Shown here: in pieces, positions 1 to 9,925 of the stretch
How the letters are laid out: each line of letters begins with the position of its first letter
How positions within the stretch are numbered: position 1 is the first letter of the stretch
NCBI GenBank assembly: GCA_000708835.1
Contig: DF237030.1
Coordinates: 1-64,000, forward strand
Source of the DNA: Klebsormidium nitens
Taxonomy: Eukaryota; Streptophyta; Klebsormidiophyceae; Klebsormidiales; Klebsormidiaceae
Reading direction: 5' to 3'
DNA: 64,000 bases
Notes under the pieces: generated by a model
What the model was told of the DNA's origin: nothing
The model's input: only the letters and a program-made list of their open reading frames with translations
Database searches by the model: none
Position numbers and translations under genes: made by a program

Positions 1-68
1 ACCGTTTGCTAACTCGCGGTCAACAAAATCCTGTCGAGAACGAGGTTAGGCTTAACCAGTCGTAATCG

Positions 69-680
69 TTACATAATCGGCAGCCTTTTCACGGTCGCAT
101 CAAGCCCCTCAACCACTTCCAGACTCGGCTGGGCCTCCATAACCATCGCATGCAGCGCCGCGGCAGCCTTCTTGACCTCCTCCCTGAACTCCTGCTCAGG
201 CAAACGCGGCGTAGCAGCGCCCATGAGAACAGCACCTTCAAGAGCATCCTTGGCCAGCTGCTTTTCCTGGTGCTCAAGGGAAGAGTGAAGCTTGCACACT
301 TCTTGGAACATAGCTTGGCTGGTCATGTCTTCTCTCATGATTGCAATTCGTTTAGCAGCGGTAGCCAGCAGCAAGCCTGTATTCTCGGTCTTCTGGGCCA
401 TCTCTCTGTAGCTCATATGGAGACCGCGCATGTAAAGGACCGCGTCCGAGGCCAAGAACCCTCGCACGCAATGAAATGCCAGCTGCTCCCGCTGCACCGA
501 CTCCCCAGTGCTGCGGGCGAGACGGGTGAGAGCCTCCTCCATCTCTGCCAAACTTGGAGAAGGAGCCAATTGTTTGCAAAACAAGTCCCCCAAATAAGCA
601 ACTGAAGCTGGCCGAGTGCTCCCGAGTCTGCGGCAGCCCTTGCAAGGTGCTTGCTGAACAGCCTTCACGTCCAACTTCAC
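69..680 (-). CDS. Unrecognised helical protein, 3' exon; N-terminus undefined
   Basis: One open frame of about 203 codons ends at a TGA/TAA-type stop at 69. It is rich in Ala, Glu, Lys and Leu, and the second half (SSLEHQEKQLAKDALEGAV) has heptad-like spacing, so a helical or coiled-coil protein is likely. The open frame begins at a GTG, not an ATG, and a stop lies a few codons further upstream without an ATG. Either an intron acceptor (for example the cag before the GTG near 681) joins this to an upstream exon, or translation starts at the first in-frame ATG at 542 (MEEALTRLAR), giving 157 residues. A short Cys pair (PCKGC) lies in the part before that ATG. I do not recognise the family. The long plus-strand frame at 150-605 is its antisense shadow. 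Confidence 0.5.
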   Translation of the reverse strand: MKLDVKAVQQAPCKGCRRLGSTRPASVAYLGDLFCKQLAPSPSLAEMEEALTRLARSTGESVQREQLAFHCVRGFLASDAVLYMRGLHMSYREMAQKTENTGLLLATAAKRIAIMREDMTSQAMFQEVCKLHSSLEHQEKQLAKDALEGAVLMGAATPRLPEQEFREEVKKAAAALHAMVMEAQPSLEVVEGLDATVKRLPIM

Positions 681-732
681 TGTAGGCTTTATCCTGGCTA
701 CCGCCGCTGTAGTTTATGACATTTTAGCTGGC

Positions 733-912
733 ATGGCGGACCGCCGGTGTCGCACGGTTTCGCGGCGAATGCTGGGCTCCCGGGTCCGTCGCACCCTCGG
801 ACCGGTCACCGCGGTCTACCGTCGCATTTCATCATTGCGAGAGGACTTTGGGCCTCGCTCTACTGCTTCGACGCGAAGTTCCTTGTCGGTTCAGCACAGA
901 TATGTTCCATGA
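733..912 (+). CDS. Possible small basic ORF or first exon with targeting peptide
   Basis: ATG at 733 opens a 59-codon frame closed by TGA at 910-912. The product is very rich in Arg and Ser (MADRRCRTVSRRMLGSRVRR at its start) with almost no acidic residues before residue 37, as in a mitochondrial presequence. It is divergent from the gene at 69-680, about 50 bp from that gene's open frame, so the two could share a promoter. It may be the first exon of a longer gene whose later exons I could not find, or chance. No family recognised. Confidence 0.25.
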   Translation: MADRRCRTVSRRMLGSRVRRTLGPVTAVYRRISSLREDFGPRSTASTRSSLSVQHRYVP

Positions 913-1360
913 GGAAACTCCAGCCAGTCGGACACCCCGAGGGCTTTGATTGATGGGTTGAGCAGAGGCTTGGAACTGGTTCCGCTTAACCTAACCACAG
1001 GTTATAACTTATGTACATGGATTGTAATTCGTATACCTACCTACGCCCGCAAGCAATTTAGCAAGAGTTTAGGGTTTTGCAAGGCGGTGCTGGCTCTCAC
1101 AATGACATTGCACAGCAAGTTTAGCCATCCATTGATCCAACTCCAAGTTCAAGTCCAGGTGTGGGACCAATTGGCATACATAGGAGCGCTCGGGAAAGCA
1201 CTTTATTAGCCGTTTCTCCAGAGCAGTGCTGGATAGAGCATAGAGCTGCTTCTACCATAGAAATTTTCATGCGTCTTGATATTACTAAGTACTTCTATTG
1301 AAATCTTTCGTGTGGGTTTCAAAAGCTTGGATATACGAAGCTTTGTGGAAATGATTACAG
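913..1360. other. Intergenic, no gene seen
   Basis: No frame with convincing codon content and no obvious splice pattern. The segment ends at the target-site duplication of the transposon at 1361. Confidence 0.5.
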
Positions 1361-1368
1361 GATGACAG

Positions 1369-1958
1369 CACGGGGTGGCAACTCCAGTTTTAAAATAGAG
1401 GGCGTTTTTATTTTGCCTTCATCCAAAACGACGGAAAAATAAATGCATCCAATGTTTTGTTTCTTACCATCGTATAGCCCTTCGTGTATAGTTTCTAAAA
1501 CACTACTCGTTTTGAAATTTGGCCCCCCCCACAAAAAGTAAAACGGTTTTAAAACATTTAAAAACGCCAAAATCTTAATACATGTATCTGCGGGTTAGGC
1601 GGACTTCAAAATAGCCCGTTTTATAAAACAAACAAAACAGCAAAACGTTTTAAAACGCCTGCATTAAGTGTATTAAAACAAGGAAAGGCGACAACCCGAG
1701 GCCCTTATGGTCTGTTTTGTCACCCTAATATACATAGAAGTGCATGGAGGCGGCATACGAGCTCTTGACAAGCCGATAGCCGCCACAAAAACAAGGAAAA
1801 TGATACAAATTGGACTTTCATGCCGTTTCATGCTGTTTCATGCCGTTTCATGCTCTTTTAAAACGTTTTCAAAAGCAGTTTTAAAGTTTCAAAACAGCCA
1901 AACCCCTTGTTTTAATCCGCAGATACCATGTTTTAAAACTGAGAGTTGCCACCCCGGG
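1369..1958. mobile_element. hAT-type non-autonomous DNA transposon (MITE), 590 bp
   Basis: The 8-bp direct repeat GATGACAG is found at 1361-1368 and again at 1959-1966, directly outside a pair of terminal inverted repeats. The left end reads CACGGGGTGGCAACTCC and the reverse complement of the right end reads CCCGGGGTGGCAACTCTC; both continue into CAGTTTTAAAA. An 8-bp duplication plus a CA(n)GGGTGGCAA-like end is the pattern of hAT elements. The interior is AT-rich, with many AAAACGTTTTAAAAC-like subterminal motifs in both orientations, and has no transposase frame, so it must have moved in trans. The perfect duplication suggests fairly recent insertion. Confidence 0.75.
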
Positions 1959-1966
1959 GATGACAG

Positions 1967-3736
1967 CTAGGCCCAAAAAGTAGCAACGTATCTTGGATCT
2001 GGCAAGTTCGAGAACAGCATTTATGTGCAAGCGTGTCCGGCCTGGCCAGCGTCTGATCAAAGTGCCTCGTCATGGAGAGATCTTCTTATCATTATCAGGT
2101 GCAGGCATTAACAATATGGACATCTTCTATTCTCATAGCCGCTTCGCTGTGCCTGTTTCTTACAAGGTTGCCCACCTGTTTTCTTTTCTTACACCTCCTT
2201 CCAAACCCAATTCTTCAAAAAGACGTCGAAAAGAGCGCAATGTGTGACAACCAAGGTATTCGATTCCGTAAGCTACAACATACCCCCATCATACCATCTG
2301 ATGCCAACAATCTCCACGAACGACGCAAAACATATCGTCCAACCAAATTTATTGGAACGAGCATGGCCAACTCGCTCAACAGAAACCGGCGGGAGGCCTG
2401 TGGATCCGCTGCCAAGCTTTTGATCAAGTGAGAATCGTAGACTATGAGCATGCACATGAAAGCTCTGTTGAGCAGCACCGTTATGACTTCTGGCTTGACT
2501 CTCCATCGATTACAACTAGCAGCTCCTCATCGAACACCAGTTTCCTCCTCTGGTTTTTCTGGTCAATGGCACGTGAGTCTGTATATGACGTTGTCACTGT
2601 GACGTGGGCGGCCTTGACTTCGTCAAGGCTACCCTAGCCCCTTTCAGCTTCCTGTAGCCTCGGCAACTCTGCTGAAAAATCGCACATTCGTTTCTGACCA
2701 TGGCCGTAAGAATGAACACCGAACGATGTCATTGGAAGCCGTTGATATGTACGTGGTCACGTAAAACATGCCAGTGATATCTTAGACAGCTATATCAACG
2801 TACAAAGCTTGCATGCCAGGCGGTAAGCAGCGCCGGGCAACGTACGTACGCCTTAAGGACCCGGGCCGCGGTCGGCTCTAATCCATGCTGTATCTACGTT
2901 AGCGGGAGCAGATATGCTATAATTGGTATACTTAGCTAGTTGCCTGATCCGGTACCTATAAAGCATTCAAGATTTTACATATAGAATAAGCATATATGCG
3001 ACATGACACATGCGGAGCCGGAGACGCCGGCCGCCGAGCTCGGCGCGTCTTTAACGCGTGTGACATGATCGATCGATCCATCTGATGTCATGACCATTGG
3101 GCTTCGTGAGCAAAAGTTAAGCCATATTATGAGCACGCGGTCAAGCTGTCCGATCGGATTGAGTCGGAGCGAACTTGAAAGCGCGCAGGCTTGCACGAAG
3201 GGGCCATGAGCGCGGCAAACTTGGATTGCTTTGATGCAAGGAAGGTCACGTACCTGTTGCATAGCCGGCCGCATCGCTGCAGCGTGGCCGGGCGCGGCTG
3301 ACACGCGCTCCATATGGCCAACCAATTCCACAATTTGAAACCTTTAATTTGAAGAGTAAACAATCTTGTATGGCTTGTATGCCATGCACAAAAATTTCAT
3401 CTGATAATTGGCACAGTGCGGCAGTTGATAATTGGCACAGTGCGGCAGTGTCAGGCGGCATTTTACTGCACACCCGTTCATCAAAGATCAAAATAACTAA
3501 AAGTCGCGGCAACTCATTCGGGCTACACTGATTGCAAGCCTTTATTTGCGATCAGTGACCACTGACGACCCAAGCCGAATCCCAACTCGCCACGATTGCC
3601 TATTAGGCTATGATATAGTCATGTGTGAAAACTTGAATAATGTCCAACTCCTTCAGACGCGTTGCAAGAGAAGCCCAAATATGTAAGTATGTATATAGAC
3701 ATCGACTTTCAGAAATACGTTACTCGAGATAGAGAG
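1967..3736. other. Intergenic, 1.8 kb, no gene supported
   Basis: Several 60-119 codon frames occur on both strands here, but none has coding-like composition, ordered splice sites or a recognisable motif. A 24-bp tandem duplication lies at 3401-3448. The stretch 2700-3000 contains CG/TA-rich palindromic words such as ACGTACGTACG. Confidence 0.5.
3401..3448. repeat. 24-bp tandem duplication
   Basis: TGATAATTGGCACAGTGCGG-containing unit present twice head to tail (3401-3424 and 3425-3448) with one mismatch at the first base. It lies in intergenic DNA downstream of the phosphatase gene. Confidence 0.85.
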
Positions 3737-6700
3737 TCATTTAACTGCGCCCGCTGATTCGACCGGCTGGTCCTCTCCGCGAGAAAGGCTGCTCTCCCAC
3801 TCGTCAACCTCGGACGCGTCAGCCTGCATGTGCGACGGTCATGTTTGGATTCCTGACTTTGTAAGATGCACGCAGAGACAAACAACTCCCCAGGTTCAGA
3901 AAGCGTTCACCTGCGTCTGATATTCGCATCGCTAAGGAAGAGCATTGGTATCTTAATCTCCTCAAAGGTCGTTGACTCTGTCCAGTCCGGTCGCTGCAGA
4001 TCTTAGACTCAAATACGTTCAGTGTTGGCAAACTCACTACTACCAAGACGTTTCTTTCTGGCTCGATACGCTGCAGGCTTCCCGTTGACCACCACATTTG
4101 GAAGCCTTTACCAACCGTGCGACACATTTCTCCGGACAAAGAAAGGTTCCGGTGAAGACTTCAAACTGCACAAGGGAAGCGAGTAACACCCCCTTCTCAC
4201 CTTGACACACTCCCGGGTGATGACGTTGCACTCGAGCGCGTCCGCATCTTCCGGTGCTTCCTCCTCGTCCCAAGCGTCTGCGTGAGCGGCGCCGTTCTCG
4301 GCGCCATTCTTCTCGGCGCCAATCTCGCCGCTGGTGCTGGCTTCCTCTGCTGCCGTGGCAGGCTCCTGATCGGCCAACGAGCGCGCCATGATGTCGCGCT
4401 CCAACTCGTACGCAAGCTGGACACGAGGATGCCCCGTCAGCAAAGCGTAAGCGCTCTAAGCGACTTTCTCGGCTTGTCAAACAGACGAGCTTTCACGGCC
4501 GCAAAGACAAGCTATAACGGCTCATAGAAACAGCAGAGATGTGCTACCAACGAGAACGGTCGCATGACAGCTCGCAAAGTGGTCAAAGGAAGCAGCAGGC
4601 AAAAAACAGCGAAGTCAACTGCTGGGCCCTCCCCGCTTATCGAACGATTCTCTCCTTTCAGTATCAGCAGGGTCCACCAAGCAAAGCTGCGTCAATGTCA
4701 AATTGAACAATTTCGAATGGAAGAAGCAACCTAAAATTTGCTCGCTACCCCCTTTTCAACAAGGCAGGACGTCCCCGCAGCTTGCTTACAACATACAAGG
4801 GCACACATGAATTCGACTCGGAGAAGCATTGGCGTTCGGTAGTGTGGAAAAAAGTATCCAGCGTCCGGTGCGGGCCTACCGTGTCAACTTCGAGATACCG
4901 CCGGAAAGTGTCGGCAATGAGCCGGATCTGCGGCGACAATGGAGCATGCCAGTTAGTCTGGCAACGCCTCACACAGATGGCAAGCAACATCTTACGCTTC
5001 TTCCTCGAGAGTTCCCGTTCTCGCTTTGAACTCTGCTTCACAAAGAGCGAGCAGAATCGTGGCTGTCACGACAGCCATTCAGGAACGTCGTCCGAACTTC
5101 GGTTCGCGCCGTCCCATTAGCTGCATTGAATTTGCTCAGGGCGGACTGCAGGCGACCTGCGAAACTTCCAGTACACAACTTGCTGGACGGCCTTTGGAAA
5201 ATGAGAAGGCTTCGGCAGAGGGCCAACTAATGGTCCAAGGTCTATACGCCCCAGCTTCTTGTCAATGAAAGTGGGAGGGGAAAGAAGCAAGCGGCGCGTA
5301 TGCCGTGAGTTTGGGTGATACTTTCAAAGTGCACATCGTCGACACGTTCCGCACAGCGACCTGTTGCCCAAGAAGTGACTCCCTTCACAGGTACTTAGAG
5401 AAGCCACGGAATACAGAGTCGCAGCGACATACAATCACGACATCTTAAGTACAGCGCAGCGAGCAATGCAGGGCGGCCTCCTCCTTTGAAGGCAAGGTCC
5501 GATGCTCCGTCCTGTCCTTCTTCATCCACCAAAGTAAGACGGCCGGGCACTAACTGCGTCCCAGAGTACTCGATCGAGCGAAGAGCCCACCTGCGCGTTG
5601 GTCCAGTCGGACTTCATGTTGCCGTGCGCGCCAACCACACACCGGTCGTCGTAGATCTGCCGCGACATGCCCGTCAGCTGCTCCTCGCGCCCCTCTGCGC
5701 ACCACAAACAAAATACCGTTTTGAGTCATCGTATGCATTCCCGAGCGCTTCTGCAATTTAACGCAGAAAGAGCAGAGGGCACGATTAACGACCTCGGGCT
5801 TCTTAATGCTCTTATGCGTGGGAAGGAAGACAACCTCTAAACCCTTGCCCTCGCAAAGGAATCCAAGCGGTGTAGGTTCATGACGATCCGCTCGCACCTG
5901 TGGCTGTGGAATCGCAGCCTATCAATGTTTGCACACAAACTGCTAAGCAAGTTTGAGAAGCTTGGTGATTGGAAACGGTCTTCGCCGAGAGCGGACCTTG
6001 GAATCGAAACTTCTGCAGTCAGACGAAAGTGGTCGATCACTACTCCCGTCCGGTCGAACTGGCGGTCAGGATTTTTAGCTGAGAGTCAGGTAACGACCAG
6101 GGCTTCCGACAAAATCGGCTTCCGTTTTTCGCTCGAGCTGCCTAAGGTTCCACGAAATTGGTACTCATAAAGCCGCTCGTATGCATCCCACTTACCCAGC
6201 AGGCGGTGGCGCACCACCTGCCAGCAGTCGATGTAGGGGTGCGCAACAGGCCGACAGTTCTTCACCACCATTGTTGCCTCCTCCAGAGACATGCCCTGCA
6301 GCCACAGCGGGATGGTTGGACATTGTGCACGTCTCGTGTCGAAGCCTGCCCAAGACCCCGCTCAAAAGCACTGTTCACTTGCTCAAAGAGACTCGGGTTC
6401 ATGATGACCGAAGGGATAAGAGAGACAGGACGTGCAAGGATGCTCCACCCAAGGAAGGCTTGGGTGTAGCTGACTAAAGGGACACAAAATCACAGGAAGA
6501 GGGTCGAAGAGAGCAGTCAAGGAAGGGGGCGAAAAGGTCCGCAAGCGCTGTTTCGACTGACTCTGCTCCGTGGCTACGCTTGCGACCGCTCGTGAGGGAT
6601 CGCTTTCTTCACACGCATGCAACATCTTCAACAAACTTACGGTCAACAACTCCTGGATTCTGATCTTTCCGTGTGGATTTAAACGAAAGTGGACGCACCT

Positions 6701-9117
6701 GAACGAAAGTAAGGTAGCCCACGACAGTAAGCGAGGCCCGGTTGATGCCCGCGGTGCAGTGCACGTACACCTTCTTGCCGCGTTCCACCAGCAAGTTCAA
6801 TGCACGCACCGCCTCCGGAAGCATCAACGCCTAGCAAATGTGATGCGAAGACACTCAGCAGCGAAGAAAGGAGCCGAGCTGGAATGAACCAGTTCGCTGC
6901 CAAGGTGCCGAGAGCAACAGCTGGGGCCACAAAATATAGAAGTGGCAGGGTGTCTGAGACTGGCGACCGTTCTTCGTTGGGAAAAGGCTGCCATCTTCCC
7001 GCTAGCTTTGGGCGCGACGTTTCTCTCTGATGCTGCCCGCTTTCGTCCAATCCGGTGAATCATATACACCTCGACCTGAAGGACTTTCAGTGGCTGCCAA
7101 TACTCCCACTTCTACAATTGAAACATTGAGCCAGCCGGCTCAAGTTCTGCGCTCCTGCCAACCTATCGTCCCAAGTCCTCCACCGGACCAAACATGATCT
7201 GGGATGCGTGCTTTGACCCTCCCAATATCAGGATTGGCCCACCTGATCGTTGTGGTCGAAGTCTCTGACCGGGACGCGTCGCAGCAGCACCCCGCGCTCG
7301 ATGGCCCGGCTGCGGATCGCGTCAATTGGAATCTGCACAGATGGAAGACAACGCTCGAATGAACGCAGAGAAGGGCGGGCTGAGCATGCAGAAACCAGAA
7401 AGCATCAGCCCGAATATAGCGAAGCACAGACGTAGACACGATGAAGTCCACACCTGGTATAGTTATGCTTCCAACTCGGTTAAACTCCAGGAAACAGAGA
7501 AACAGCGGTGTGAGAAGTCCCTGCCAGAACAAGCCGAACGAGCGGCAGAAGAAACAGTGCATGTTCGATCTTCTCCTTCCTGTCAGAACATGTTCCGATC
7601 TGCATTGGTAAGGCTGTTGACTGCCATCACTTTGCATCATGTTCGTACAATAATAACAGGCAAGATTATGCTAAGACGTGAACAGGAAGCAACCGTATTT
7701 GACACACCTCCAAAGCGTCGAAGCAGAGGTCTGACTGCAGGTTAATGATAGCGTTGAAGCCGCCTTCATCAACGATGCGGTCCTGCAAAACACAGCAATT
7801 GCATGAGTGGTGGGGACTAATGACTGTTTAAGGGCTGATGTTGCTTGCTCAGTATTCTGTGGAAGATACTGCAACTGCATTTTGGTCTATCTCACCAAAG
7901 CATTTGCACCACCAACGAATGAGCACAAGCAAGGCTTACAGTTGCACGAGCTTTTGGATAGAGCCCTGGATTTCGGACAGGGTGCAACTGACGCGAAGCG
8001 TTCAACCATTTTGTCTCGGGTCTTGGGTAAGGAAGCAAGCAGTGTCCCTGAGAATCGACATGAAACCAGCATGAAAAGGAAAAAGTGCTCACGACATCGG
8101 AAGCAGAGCGGGGGCACGAGCCGATGGCAATGTCGGGTGTGATGAAGTTCCAGTTGAGAGTCCACTTCCACTCGCCAAATGCAGGAGTCTCGGTGCCCGC
8201 TTCCTTGGATTCCTCCTGCACAATTTGCGAGCCCGTCAGCTCGTGGGCTATTTCACTGCAACTTTCAAGAATCGATGAGAATTGGCAGCTGTCGGAGGAT
8301 TGAGGGATGACCAAAGACGTCATCTTACCAAGCATTCACATCCCACGCAGTGGCGCCAGCACACCATGAGATCTAGTGCAAAGCAAGCAACTTCGGAGCC
8401 GCGGAATCTGCCGGATTGCAAATGCACATGAAATTTGTCCAGGCTTTTAGAGAGGATGATCGTTAAGTCAACTTAAAAATCAGTGAGAAGTGGCGCTGAT
8501 GATACTCACAGCATTGTTAAATATTGATGATTCAGTTCAAAGAGAGGCACTCTTCAAAAGTCTCCTTCGCTCATCCAACTGCATTTTGCAGGCAGCAACA
8601 ACCAGAGTGCAATCGCATCTTCAAAAACCTTCTTGAACATTATAATTCCTCTGAGTAAGATAGCGTTTCATCGGAAGCCAATACTTGAGCGTAAAAGAAG
8701 CGGCAAAAACGGTGAACTTTTGAGATGCGCAGGTGGGTGCCCAGAATTCCAGTGGTATGACAGCGCAAAGCTTCACAGCAGCTGAAAACATACCATACGC
8801 TTTTCCCATCCCGCCTTTTCTGCTTCCGTTACCCCCTCAGTCTCCTCAGTAGCCTTTACTCTTCCTCCACGCAACGACCTTCTCGCAGTTCCTGAGCTTA
8901 CAAGGTCTGTGGTTTGTACGGAGTCATTATTAAAATTATTGCTGCCGACAAGTCCAGAGAGTCTTGCGGCCGCAGGATGCCTCATGCCGCAGCGCATCGA
9001 CACTCTGCTTTGCACGGAGGAACAACCTGCTTCGGCATTGGCCCGAATTGCCCCTGCTTGGGCGAAGTTCGAGAGAGAGCTGAGTTTCCTACTCAGAAAG
9101 GCGGAGGACGACGCCAT
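3737..9117 (-). CDS. Plastid-targeted dual-specificity phosphatase, SEX4/LSF2/laforin-like
   Basis: Nine exons, all phases consistent: 9117-8794, 8215-8093, 7782-7708, 7332-7243, 6830-6699, 6295-6196, 5694-5591, 4416-4201, 3823-3737 (416 residues). Residues 1-108 are Ser/Ala/Arg-rich (MASSSAFLSRKL start) and look like a plastid transit peptide. The phosphatase domain runs from about 120 (WNFITPDIAIGSCPRSASDV) to 285. The P-loop is VHCTAGINRAS with nucleophile Cys229; general-acid candidates lie in RDFDHND (198-203). SEX4 and LSF2, which dephosphorylate starch glucans, have HCTAGLGRAP and RDFD in the same places, so phosphoglucan phosphatase is the best guess. No carbohydrate-binding module is present; an acidic tail follows instead. 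The Leu-Gly of the family P-loop is Ile-Asn here, so substrate could differ. The first ATG would be 9117; another in-frame ATG lies at 9159. Divergent from the histidine kinase gene. Confidence 0.85.
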
Positions 9118-9925
9118 TCTGCCAGCTGCCGACGTGATTGTCAAATCCAAAAATTGCAAAATCCGAATTTGCAGTGCAGATTGGTAAAATCGTAATGCTC
9201 ATTTGGCTTCCTTTCTGAACTGAGTCACATGGCCGGGGTGAAGGGAGATTCAGAATCTTGAGAATCTTGGAAACACATCCGGCAGGTACCTATGACGTAG
9301 GCCGGTCCCTGCCTACCGATGGGACCGCAAAATCTCCCAGGATTTTACTTGCCGCTCGTCTTGACACTTGTCGCCTCGCCGCCCGCACGCTAGCCATGTG
9401 CTGCTCCTAGGCTCAGACCAGAAAGTCGCCAGAAACTGGGTTGAAAATTGAAATGCAAACAAGAAGCAGCCAATATTTCATGGCTTCCTCTTCTGTCTGA
9501 CAAGACCCTGGCTCTTTCGTTGACTTCAAGGCAAAAGCAAGGTGCATTGCTGCTGCCCCTTCTCCTGGTAATGTTTACAACAAAGGTCGCTGTGCCTTTT
9601 CCTGCGGCAAAGTGCGAATACAACCACGTGAGATTTTGGCAGCGCGTTTGCAAGCAGGGTGCGAGCTTTGAGGAGTGATGGAGTGAGTGTCTGGTGTTAA
9701 ATATTGAGATCCAGGCCAGGAAAGCTTTTAGTACTAGGAATGCAAAAGGCACTTGAGTTTTACAGCCGAAACAGGGGAACAAACGCAGCGACGCTACAAA
9801 GCACTGGTCTGAAAGAGGGCAGAGCTGTGATGTAGCTTGCTTGCTGAGATGTCTCAAACAAACAGCTTCACGAAAGCTACATAACGCTGACAAGGTAGAC
9901 AGGAAGAGGCCAGAAGTTGGACAAG
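9118..9925. other. Shared 5' region between phosphatase and histidine kinase
   Basis: About 0.8 kb separates the two divergently transcribed start codons (9117 minus, 9926 plus). The open frames seen here (for example 9390-9893 minus) show no similarity I recognise. A bidirectional promoter is the simplest reading; no specific element could be called. Confidence 0.45.

Noticed and set aside
150-605. 151-codon plus-strand open frame
   Set aside because: Antisense of the helical minus-strand frame at 69-680, which has the better amino-acid composition; no motif or splice context on the plus strand.
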